Source: Pseudo-nitzschia pungens
Lineage: Eukaryota; Bacillariophyta; Bacillariophyceae; Bacillariales; Bacillariaceae
Reading direction: 5' to 3'
Length of the DNA: 64,000 nucleotides
NCBI GenBank assembly: GCA_037355855.1
Contig: CM074758.1
Coordinates: 8,095,001-8,159,000 of the forward strand
Shown here: positions 1-9,225 of the stretch, in pieces
Numbering within the stretch: position 1 is the first letter of the stretch
Layout of the letters: each line of letters starts with the position of its first letter
Notes under the pieces: generated by a model
Told to the model about the DNA's origin: nothing
Databases searched by the model: none
What the model saw: the letters and a program-made list of their open reading frames with translations, nothing else
Position numbers and translations under genes: made by a program

Positions 1-1077
1 GCTGCTATCATCACCATGTTCAGAGACACCGGCTAGACTATTCATACTTCCAATCCCCACGACACTTGCTTCGATACCGGGTTCCAGACTGTATGCATAC
101 GAGTTATTATCAGTACCGTATGAATGAGTGGAATGGACTTTGATAGTGCTTCCATTCGTATATATAGATCCCGAATCAGCATACGATTGATTGTAAGAAT
201 ACATGGCATGTGACTCAACATCACCTGTGCTACTAGCGAGGTCACTCGATTCGATGTCGATACGAAGGTTCTTGCCATCGTTTGAGTGTTCGCTTCTGAG
301 GAGACTTCTCTCTGCAATTGAATCTCCCATACTCGTTGGGCTATTTTTTCCTTTGCTATTTCGCATCCATGGATTACTTTTCCGAGGAGACGGTGGCATG
401 TCATCGGAATGTCCTTCTTTTTTGGGTTTCTTTGAAAAACATTTGTAATATACCAAAAGAGCTGTACCAATCACCAAAACAGTACAACCGATAGCAATTC
501 CAATTATCACTCCCAAAGATAGAGCATTTCCTTCCATACTATCCGTCGCACTAGCGCTTGGATCTGGCACTGGATAAACATCATCTTTCATGTCCTTTTC
601 CACAGTTTCAACGGCTGGAGGATCCTCTCCTGTATCATCGCCAACAACGTCGTTTTTGTCGTTGCTTACATCTGGGTCGATAGAGTTTGGTGCGAGATCA
701 TCCGTATAAGACTCTGTTACTGTAGCGATAACAATGTCGCCGAAACTCAGAGGATCCTCCTCCTCCTCGTCGTCGTCGCCGTCGTCCAAATCCGATGTGA
801 TGGTGAGATTTGTGATCTCGTCAGTACCTGAAAAGTTGCCATAATCAAATAGATCGTCATCATCAATCTCAAACATGCTCAAGTTCGTTGTATCTTCTAT
901 CAAGGTCTGGATGGCATCGCCAAGAGATAAGGTAGAATTTTCAACGGAATTCACGATATCGGATTGAGTTGCGTCGGCACCATCCTGCCTCTGCGAGATG
1001 GTGAAACTCGGGCATACGCAAAGAAGGAAAAAGACAACGCCCATGAGTGAGTTGCTGTCAAAGGTGGAAACTTTCAT
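1..1077 (-). CDS. Type I single-pass membrane protein, C-terminus cut by window edge
   Basis: The frame is open from the ATG at 1077 to position 1 (359 codons, no stop), so the gene continues outside the window. The N-terminus has a hydrophobic stretch (MGVVFFLLCVCPS, residues 12-24) that fits a signal peptide. The ectodomain (about 30-180) is acidic, with a D/E run near residues 99-108 and N-x-S/T sites. One transmembrane helix follows (about 185-208, GVIIGIAIGCTVLVIG core), then Lys-rich stop-transfer residues (KCFSKKPKK) and a Ser/Asn-rich cytosolic tail of at least 150 residues. The plan matches the genes at 6.2, 9.2, 41.2 and 43.3 kb, although this protein lacks the P-S repeats. I do not recognise a named family. 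Function is unknown; surface reception or cell-wall attachment is inferred from topology only. Confidence 0.72.
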   Translation of the reverse strand, partial: MKVSTFDSNSLMGVVFFLLCVCPSFTISQRQDGADATQSDIVNSVENSTLSLGDAIQTLIEDTTNLSMFEIDDDDLFDYGNFSGTDEITNLTITSDLDDGDDDEEEEDPLSFGDIVIATVTESYTDDLAPNSIDPDVSNDKNDVVGDDTGEDPPAVETVEKDMKDDVYPVPDPSASATDSMEGNALSLGVIIGIAIGCTVLVIGTALLVYYKCFSKKPKKEGHSDDMPPSPRKSNPWMRNSKGKNSPTSMGDSIAERSLLRSEHSNDGKNLRIDIESSDLASSTGDVESHAMYSYNQSYADSGSIYTNGSTIKVHSTHSYGTDNNSYAYSLEPGIEASVVGIGSMNSLAGVSEHGDDSS

Positions 1078-2077
1078 TTTTTTGTTTCACTAGATCCGAA
1101 GAATATTCATAGTATTGGTCAAAAGAGGGATGGCTTCGTTTGGCAGGGTGACGGTGTTTGATTGATGGTGATTCGTCAAGACGATGTAATGGATCAAAAC
1201 CTCTCATGTATTGCTGCCTGTACGTACAAGTACTGATACGCAGTTGGGTTTAAAAAAAAGATAGGTCATTGCTTTCAATGTGGAAACGAGATTGATTGAT
1301 GATTCCGTTTTCAGACAAGTACAATATCATATTTTTCAAATTGGCTGGTTGGCGCGTGGAAGTTAATTACGGTTACGAAAGAGTTAAATACGAGGTGTAC
1401 TACTAGCAACCGCGAGTCCTTCTGGTCTTCGGGACGAGTACGGAAGTCCTGAGAGCGGGGGTTCAAAAACAAAATTAGTCCTAATGGTACAGTAAGATTA
1501 CCGTACGTGCCGAACTGTCAATTGAACTCGTAGGAAGTGTTCGTAGCGGTAATCTTACCTACGTAGTACTTTGTACTGAATGGGGTACATACGGGAAAAC
1601 AAAATTTCTGATGAAAGTACCGTACTAATATGAATAAGGTTACGAGTAATCTTACCCGGTAAGGTTAATCTCTTATTACTTGTAATTCACGATCTAACCT
1701 AATCGTCTTGGCGGCAGCAGAAGGGCATTAGTATTCGAATTCCTACCACTCTTTAAGACTTACCGTACTGGTATGGTAAAACCTTACCTTAGGCATTGAG
1801 TGATTCCCGAAAACATTTTTTTGCATTTTTTAATAACGGTCGGCACACATTGAAATTTAAGTTTTCGGGCAACAGTTTAAACCTTAGTCTCTTTTAATGC
1901 AAAAAATGTCAACTCTTGACCAAATTTAGACAGTCGTTGCACCTCGACCGTCATAATCTGATACTCCAAAAAAATTCCCAACGGAATCTAAAAATCAAAA
2001 ACCTGATCGAAATTTTATGTCACCACCAACGGAACATGTGTTCAAACTGTCAGAACCTGTGATCAAAAATTTGGAAC
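1078..2077. other. Intergenic, AT-rich, with TACCGTA/GTAAGGTTA-type motifs
   Basis: No gene is seen. From about 1350 the stretch is full of short motifs such as TACCGTA, GTAAGGTTA and TTACCGGT that recur in most gene-free stretches of this window. The divergent promoters of the flanking genes should lie here, but no specific element can be defended. Confidence 0.6.
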
Positions 2078-5000
2078 ATGTGTACCTTTTTTTGCATTGA
2101 AGCTGAGGTTAATTGTTTCCGGCCATCCCTTCTTGTTATACCTCCTGCTGTTGCTTGCTGTTTGAACATCACCACCACCAGCATGCCTAATACTAGTAGT
2201 AGTAGTAGTAGTAATCCAGCAGCAGCACGAGCTGGAAGAAAATGTGGCGCTGGTAATTACAGCGAGTCGGAGCTGACTCATCTGTACGACATTATGGAGG
2301 ATGTCAGACCAATCGGACCTGACGAGTGGCAGGAGGTGGCTGATAAACACTCGGAAAACTATCCAGGAAGAGATGTTAATTCAATCCAAAGAAAGTATGC
2401 TAGTCACCACAGGCAAACAACACCAACTGGAGATCCAAAGTATCCATGGTGGATCAAAAGGGCAAAGAAAATCAAGTATTTGATTGGACTGAAGGCCGAG
2501 ATTGGAGAGGGGGAAGATGTCTATGATATTGAAACCAGAGTTTTTAGTAATCGTTGGTCAGGAGAAGAAGGAGTGGAAGAACAAGAAGAACAAGACCCAC
2601 TCAACAACAAGGAAGAGCAACCCAAGAACAACAACAACAACCACCAACCGCACAACAACAATTTAGTGTCGGTCCACCTCTTGCTCAGCCTTCCCAATTG
2701 ACGCTTGATGATCCACCGGATGTTGTAACAGTACCAAGTCCGCATACAGCAGCATCGAGAACACCAAGAACACCAAGAACACCACAAGCAACATCAACAG
2801 TGACAACAGCAGCAGCAAGAACAACACCAACGCTAACACCAGAACATTCAAGCATTTCGAATGCTTCCTCCAGAAGATCTGTAAGTCATGCCACAGTACA
2901 CACCAGACCCACAGAAGGAGCTACTTTGCTGACTGTTCTTCACAGTTGTATTGAATTACAGATGATACAATTTGCGCATCGCGCATTTTGTCCGACGTTC
3001 CGATGTTCCAGTATTAAAAATACGTAGATTTCTACACAACTTTACCATGCGATATCTCGCTTCCTTTTACACCCCCAATCACAACCCCAGGACCTACACA
3101 TACTAACAGCGACCTCGCCTCTTTGATTCTGCTATTTGTTCAGTTGCTCGATGCTTTGTTTGGTTGAGTTGGTTGCCAATTCACCACTCCACGGACGATC
3201 GATCGGCAACAGCAGCAGCAGCAGCACCAAGACCGACACATAATTTTTTACAGCACCTCCAGTACAGATTCTACCGTACAGCAAGTACAGCAAAACCGAC
3301 AACGATCTGTTCTCCCAGCTCCATTGCAAGGCCCCTAAGTATAACTTATACTTAATGTTCTACACTGTTTCCAAGCTGCTTAAGTGATTCTCACTTAATG
3401 TTCTACATTCTTCAAAGTTCCTTGCTGAGTCCTCTTAAGTCTTTTCAAGTCGAAGTTCACGAACAGCCCCTTCCACTGTAGGAATCTTTCTACAAGAAAT
3501 TCCAGCTGTCATCTGTTTTCAAGTCCATTGCCCTGCTGGACCATAAGTGTTTCACTTATGGTCCTACTATTTCTGGACCCAAGCCCCAAAGCTGCTAAGT
3601 ACAGCTCGCTTATGGCTCAACTACCTACTTATACCTCCCAGATGTACTTTATAAATGTCATCTGTTTCCAAGTCTACTGCCCTGATGGACCCTAAGTGTT
3701 CTCGCTTAGGGTCCTACTGTTTCCTGACCCAAGCCCCAAAGCCACTAAGGACAGTTTGCTTAAGGCTCCACCACCTACATAACCCTCTCAGGTGTACAGT
3801 ATAAATGTCATCTGTTTTCAAGTCTACTGCCCTGATGGACCATAAGTGTTTTTGCTTATGGTCCTACTGTTTCCTGACCCAAGCCCCAAAGCCGCTAAGT
3901 ACAGTTCGCTTAAGGCTCTCCTACCTACATAACCCTCTCAGGTGCACACTTCAACTGTCATCTGTTATCAAGTCTACTGCCCTGCTGGACCATAAGTGTT
4001 TTCGCTTATGGTCCTACTGTTTTCTTACCCAAGCCCCAAAGCCGCTAAGTACAGCTTGCTTAAGGCTCTCCTACCTACATAACCCTCTCAGATGCAGTCT
4101 TCAACTGTCATCTGTTTTCAAGTCTACTGCCCTGATAGTCCATAATTGTTTTCGATTATGGACCTACTGTTTTTCTGACCCAAGCCCCAAAGCTGCTAAG
4201 TACATGTTACTTAACTCTCCACCACCAACATATATCCCTCCAGTTCAAAGTACAGCTGAGACCTGTTTTCAAGCCTACAGCCCTGATGGTCTTTAAGTGT
4301 TATCACTTAGAGCCCCTGTTTCCAAGCTACTACAGGAGAGCAAGTTCAAGTTCGAACAGAAGGCCAGCTGTTACAAATTTGAATTTGGTAGTAGGCTCCA
4401 CTGCCTCTAAGTGATGTGCAGTACACGGTAATTAAACGAGCATTACCTGGGAAATTTTGCTCGTGTTCTGGAATGTGTTTGAGGATGACTACTCGCATTA
4501 CTGATGCTGCAATCCAGCATTAAGAGAGGAGTTTTGCTTTTGTACGCTGACCACTAGCATTACAGATACTATGTATCTAGTCAAGGGTTTTGCTTGTGTC
4601 AGCTGACCACTAGCATTACTGATGCTTTACAGCAGCATTCAAGGGACAGTTTTGCTTGCGTCTTTCCCTTTCACATTCTTGTCACCCCGTCTCCTGTACG
4701 CTTTGCAACAGCAGAGTCCGTTGTGCTCTGGACTGGTTTGTTTTTTTCCTGTTTCTTACCAAGGTTCGTTTGCCAAATTGTCGTCTTTACAACCTGGGGC
4801 ATAATCCCCCATGGTTGAGGCGGCGCGTCGTTCTACAACTTGGGGCCTAACCTCTCTTCGATTGAGGCGAGGATAAAGTCTGGTTACAGACTGAGTAGCT
4901 TTTAACCACCTTCGGTGGATTTTCCTACTTAAATAAGTATATTATTATTGTATTGAATTACAGATGAAGCATCTAGAGAGAGCAGAAGCAAGAGCAGAAG

Positions 5001-5125
5001 AAACATGGAAAGAAGCCAAAGAAGCCAGGGAAGAAGCACGTTGCGATCGATTAGTATTCATGCAAGCCATTCAACAACAAGGAACATGTAAAGAAAAGGA
5101 GAATAAGTATACCGGTGGACAGTAA
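2078..5125 (+). CDS. DUF6818/SANT-like protein with coiled-coil tail; intron carries a 2-kb insertion; frame break in a CAA repeat
   Basis: The first frame is open from the ATG at 2078; the ATG at 2183 (MPNTSSSS) is the likelier start. It encodes a Myb/SANT-like domain at about 2240-2500 (YSESELTHLYDIMED, GRDVNSIQRKYASHH, PTGDPKYPWWIKRAK), recalling DUF6818 proteins of oomycetes and diatoms. It then enters an acidic then Asn/Gln-rich stretch. That frame stops at 2701, while another frame opened after 2551 continues Gln/Pro/Thr-rich to a clean donor (TCT|GTAAGT) at 2880. A slip in the AAC/CAA repeat around 2625-2660 would join them. The last exon, 4964-5125, is in phase 0 and encodes a charged helix (MKHLERAEARAEETWKEAKE) ending in TAA. 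The intron 2881-4963 holds the hairpin-repeat insertion. A DNA-binding role is inferred from the fold. The gene may be functional with an assembly slip, or a decaying copy. Confidence 0.55.
3336..3398 (+). repeat. Two short units, each a palindromic hairpin followed by TGTTCTACA
   Basis: Unit one is a 9-bp stem around one base (TAAGTATAA/TTATACTTA, 3336-3354). Unit two is an 8-bp stem with a TTC loop (TTAAGTGA/TCACTTAA, 3380-3398). Each is followed by TGTTCTACA. Stem sequences differ between the units while pairing stays perfect. Confidence 0.6.
3511..4330 (+). repeat. Six tandem 150-bp units, each with a conserved covarying hairpin
   Basis: Units start about every 150 bp with CTGTTTTCAAGTC, followed by CTGCCCTG and then a hairpin. 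The hairpins lie at 3538-3564 (12-bp perfect stem GGACCATAAGTG), 3687-3714, 3837-3864, 3987-4014, 4138-4163 and about 4288-4314. After the hairpin come the conserved boxes ACCCAAGCCCCAAAGC (units 1-5) and a second weak stem TAAG/CTTA. Unit 2 changes an A-T pair to C-G (3692/3709). Unit 5 changes A-T to T-A (4139/4162) and G-C to T-A (4146/4155). Unit 6 is the most diverged and lacks the second half. The pattern points to selection on RNA, or on single-stranded DNA, structure. Confidence 0.8.
4490..4665 (+). repeat. Three tandem units of about 60 bp (GCATTAC-hairpin-GTTTTGCTT)
   Basis: Each unit reads GCATTAC, a hairpin, a purine-rich step, then GTTTTGCTT; the first two run on to (G/C)CTGACCACTA. 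The hairpins are ATGCTG/CAGCAT (4504-4520), AGATAC/GTATCT (4564-4578) and ATGCT/AGCAT (4622-4638). The middle stem differs from its neighbours at several paired positions yet pairs fully. A diverged copy without the hairpin lies at about 4439-4470. Confidence 0.65.
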
Positions 5126-6183
5126 TTTGAGGAGTTCTTCTATTGCGTGTCTTTTTATCTTCAGAAGACAAACGGGGGTGATTGTAAGCTGCTGGGGCTA
5201 AAAATCTAGTGTAGCAGTAGTAGGAAAGGCAAACAATTCAAGCAGCATTGTTTTGTTGATTACATTAAGCGGGACGAGTGGTTGTCGAGTCGGTTGTCAA
5301 TTCGATTCAATTGTCAATTGGATTGTTGGTGTTTTTGCTGGAGAACTCCCCCCCCCTTGTTGTTAAGGATGCAAATCAAGCAAAATGGAAGTTTTTTTTG
5401 TTTTCCGAATCAAGCCGGCATGCGCTAGAAGTTCGGCTAATGACTTTTTTGTTTTTGCAGGTGGGATTCCAAATTCCAAACTGTCCCAAGTTGGCACCAA
5501 CTGGCATTGACCAGCGTTGGCTGGCATTGACCGTGAAATTGGCATTTGTTCAGTGCGCTTAAAAATAAACGTTGATAAATGGAAAATGCAAAATATGTTT
5601 TCGGGAATCACTCATTTACGGTAATTGTAAAGGACTCTCATTCAAAAATGTTTCGGAAGCGGGATACGGAATGGCAGCTGTACGGTACTTATTCACTCAA
5701 CCTAACACCGCAGCTTGTTTCCACTTTGACAGACATTGGAGATAATTGTTGATGTTTGCTGTTCGTTACTCCAACTGTTGCTTTCTAGGTGCAGTTTTGC
5801 AGGTCTCAGCACGACTAGTACTAAACTCAGAAAGTTGCTACTAGAAGAAGTTGCAGGAAGGAAACACCGCCACCACTACCCCACCACAATGCATGCTAAG
5901 AGATGAGAAAAGTTACTACTGCACTCCAACTCAGGATATCTCCTTTGCTGCCTGAAGTATTCAGAGTGGTACTTCTTGTTATTCTAGCACCTGTAACAAT
6001 TCCAACAGGGGTTGTTTAAAACATTGCTTATAATATTTTTTGCATTCTCGTGCTTTCAACAGCCGTACTCACCATCATAGACACGTATTTTTCAAGCTCA
6101 TAGATAAAGATGTCAAGGTTGGTAGCTCTGGGGCATTTCCGCCGTACTGTCAGTGGTGTACACGCTCCAAACTCCGAATGATA
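5126..6183. other. Intergenic, no gene seen
   Basis: Only short frames without domain features are present. The DUF6818 gene ends at the left border and a minus-strand gene ends at the right border, so this stretch contains two 3' regions. Confidence 0.6.
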
Positions 6184-8709
6184 TTATATGTAATATTCGT
6201 TCTGATTAGCAAGAGTATTCGAATTCGGGGACACCACACCTTCTTTTCTCGCGTTTGATTTCAATAATCGTTTCGATATTGGAGAGGATATGAAAGTTGT
6301 TTTGAGTCTATCAGGGCGATCTTTTTTTGAGCGCTTTGTATCCACTATCAGCGACTTTGGCGAAAATACAACTGGTGAAAAGACTGATGTCCGTGTTTTC
6401 GGATAGTTGTCGACGCCCTCTCCTATCATGCCGCTACCGACCGATATATCAACGTATTCGATCCTTTTGTCGACACTGCGTGCCGGAGTAGTTGGATAGC
6501 TCAACAAAGAATCCCCGTCTTCCATCATTCGAACAGGCTCTAGCCGAGGTAAATGTTTCTTCTTCTTGCTATGAAACATCTGCAGTATTCGTTGTAAAAG
6601 TGATGACGTCTGCGATCCACTGTCCACGTGCGTTTCAAAGTCATCAGTACATACTTCTACACCGGAAACCCCGTCATTTTGATCGCCATCTTCGTCCGTG
6701 TTGAAGGACGAAGTTGCCATAAGGATTGCTTCCAAAGAAGTGCCTTCATTTGACACTCGCTTTTGTATCTGATGTTCAATTTCTCGTTTTCTCAATCGAG
6801 CGTACTGCCCTTTTTGCTCTGACACCTCGTCCCCTATCGTGTTACCAAGTTGGTGCGACTCGCTCTCAACCTTTGGCGTATTTCCTGTGCATTCATGACT
6901 CTTTTTTCTTAGAATACTTTGCTTTGAGTAAGCCAAAGACGAACTGTCTTCGTTACTTAACAGCTTTAGCCCGGCTAAAGAATCCTCGTCCAAATTTATT
7001 TGAGTATCCTGTTGTATGCCACACGAGCAAGGCACAGAAGATTACATGATTAGATAATGTTGCGAATGCAGTCAATTTATCACGACTTTCATCTTGCCAC
7101 TTACAAGATAATCGTTGCGTTCGATGTCGTCCGTGATATCGTCACTCCTTTTCTTGTCTTCGGGTTTCACCATTTGGTCACTGTCATCGGTTGATGTTTG
7201 TTCTAGCGAGGATAAAGGATGCATACTGGACTTTCCACAAAACCTACGGGGTCTGTCATGATGACCTTGGACCATTTTGATCATAAGAATTGTTGTAATA
7301 AGGATGGAGCATAAAACAACGGCTAAACTTGCTATCACCCAGCTGTTCATAAAATCACTGACCAAGGCCAGTCGGCTTTCGTCTTGTGGTAAACTTTCTC
7401 CACTGTTGCGACCGCCAACGTCTATTGGCAGAAAGAAAGCATTTGAATCAGTAAGTCTGAAAAGGAAATCGTTCTTGTTGGTCTTGAAGATCTTTTCTAT
7501 CACCCAAGGCAGATCAATATCGTGATTATCCGCGATCTCTGTAATTGTTTGAAAATATACATGCATACCATCGATATGAGTATCAATCTCGGTAGAGTTT
7601 CCAAATTCTGGCCCTTGTCCAACGACTTCGACATCACTAAAATTTATTGCTCCTTCAGTGTATATCGATGAGGAATGGTCTATCAGAAACTGCAGGACAA
7701 TTGAAGAAAAAATTTGAGTAATTTCGAGATCCATTGGGGTATCAATATTTTTCAGAAATATTGATGATACTGTCGTACGCCACGAGCTCGTCACTGCAGG
7801 AATAAATTCTGCGCCCGACGTGACAGTCGGTAAGGATTTCAGGACTGTGGGCTGGTTAGTCCTGATTGGGAATGAATTGGATTTTGTATCATCAAGCCTA
7901 GAGCTTAAACCAGGACGTATATCTTTGTCACCTTGAACTTCATTTGAGAAACCAGATGACCATGAAGTCGTACTCGGTTTGTCAGATGACACATCAGTAG
8001 GATTTGGAATGAGATCATTCGTGAGCATACCAACTCTAGTCGAAAAAAGCGAGGGCCAGTCAGTGGGCACGTCACTTTGTCCAAATGATGGAAGAAGTGA
8101 GGGCCAGTCAGTGGGCACATCGCTCAAGTGTATTGTTGGCATAGTACTTGATGCAATCGAGGGCCAATCAGTAGGCACTTCACTGGGAACAAATGTGGGC
8201 ACAAAACTTGGAAGAAGTGAGGGACCGTCACTGGGCATTTCACTTCGTTTTGCAGTTGGCACTGAGCTTGGAAGAAACGACGGGCCATCACTAGGCATTT
8301 CACTTGGTTTTGCAGTTGGCACTGAGCTTGGAAGAAACGACGGGCCATCGCTAGGTAACGAACTCGGTCTCAAGCTTGGTTTCGAACTTGGTGTATTGCT
8401 GGGAGGAACAGAAGGTTTGGTACTCGGGAAAAAAGTTGGGGCCTCTGTAGGCTGATAACTGGGCGCTTCGGTCTTGGAACATATTTCGTTGTCGATGCAA
8501 AATTGTTTGGGGTCCTGGATAGTTTTTGAAAAATAAGTTTGAACTCTTTGAATACATTCGTCACACTCATTTGACCTACTTCTCACCGAAAACCTTTGGC
8601 CTGTGGAGTCACCGGAATAAGAGATTCTTGAGGGTTCCCACGCAACAGCAATGTGATCAAGGGTTGTCGCAACAAGAAAGAAACCAAAAGAGGCGAATCG
8701 CTTTATCAT
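6184..8709 (-). CDS. Type I membrane protein with PS-rich ectodomain, two exons
   Basis: The start is taken at the ATG at 8709 (MIKRFASFGFFLVATTLDHI), because it begins a signal peptide; the frame is also open to 8790. Exon 1 (8709-7105) ends CTT|GTAAGT and exon 2 (7008-6184) follows ACAACAG, phase 0, with a 96-bp intron; total 809 residues. The ectodomain has a Cys pair region (NECDECIQ), then a long P-S-x-x-P-S tract. Within it a 20-residue unit (DGPSFLPSSVPTAKPSEMPS) is repeated, visible as DNA repeats of about 60 bp at 8040-8350. A globular juxtamembrane domain (about 300-450) follows, then one helix (WVIASLAVVLCSILITTILM, about 457-478) and a charged Ser-rich cytosolic tail of about 330 residues. 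It is divergent to the gene at 9226. Such PS tracts are common in diatom secreted proteins; a surface or cell-wall role is inferred. Confidence 0.8.
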
Positions 8710-9225
8710 TTTATCGATTTTGGCGACAAACTTGTTCACCACAAAAGGAAGGTCGTAAGGTGAAAATGCACTATCAAATGTTAGTGGCAAATCTTATTAT
8801 TTTCGATTTGTTTTAGATGATTTCCATCTCAGTTGATGAAAGATTTTTTTCCGTACCGGTAAGGCACCAAATCGGTTTGTTTGCCTTTGGAAAGATAATT
8901 GAGGTGGAAGTTGAAATCTCGCCTCACGCGGACACAACGGCGAACTTTAAGTTTTCGGTCGTGCATTGTTTCTTACCGTTAAAAAGAGTCATTCGTGCTT
9001 TTCTACCAGTACAATTATCCACGCGCGGCGGTTCGTTTGAAAGAAACGGTCACACAACGAACTATTTTTGAAAAAATAATACGGTTTTGTAACGATGATG
9101 GATAAGAGATAATTGATTCCAAAGTGCAGGGGTTGTTGCTTCCGATTTGCCGGTAGAGCATGGAGTAATAAATTGACCTAAGCCACATTTTCACACAATC
9201 CAAGCAAAGCCGACTTCCAGAGACA
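8710..9225. promoter_or_regulatory. Shared intergenic region between divergent membrane-protein genes
   Basis: The two PS-rich membrane proteins are transcribed away from each other across 516 bp, so their promoters must share this stretch. No motif can be named with confidence. The region from 8790 to 8710 is open in the frame of the minus gene and could be coding if an upstream start is used. Confidence 0.4.

Larger units (their letters stand above)
2966..4947 (+). mobile_element. Non-coding insertion of 1,982 bp flanked by a 20-bp duplication, rich in tandem hairpin repeats
   Basis: The 20-mer TTGTATTGAATTACAGATGA occurs at 2946-2965 and again at 4948-4967, exactly bracketing the insertion, as a target-site duplication would. 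The right end finishes in ATTATTATT after two hairpins (AGTCTG/CAGACT at 4877-4892 and CCACC/GGTGG at 4906-4918). A long duplication and a short-repeat 3' tail resemble a non-LTR or SINE-type retroposon. No long reading frame, LTR or terminal inverted repeat is seen. Inside are hairpin pairs at 3336-3398, six 150-bp units at 3511-4330, three units of about 60 bp at 4490-4665, and a diverged 45-bp direct pair at 4790-4870. The orientation given assumes the ATT-rich end is 3'. The class is unknown. Confidence 0.6.

Noticed and set aside
2521..2787. Trp-Cys-Ser-rich minus-strand frame
   Set aside because: It is the antisense of the AAC/CAA/ACC repeat of the DUF6818-like gene.
3805..4296. A 163-residue protein with three repeats across the 150-bp units
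   Set aside because: The unit length of 150 is divisible by three, so a frame stays open by repetition. Changes follow the hairpin pairing rather than codon positions.
3511..4330. Hammerhead-like ribozyme in the 150-bp repeat (CTGATGG followed by a stem)
   Set aside because: The GAAA box after the stem and the cleavage-site stem are missing, so the hammerhead core is not met.
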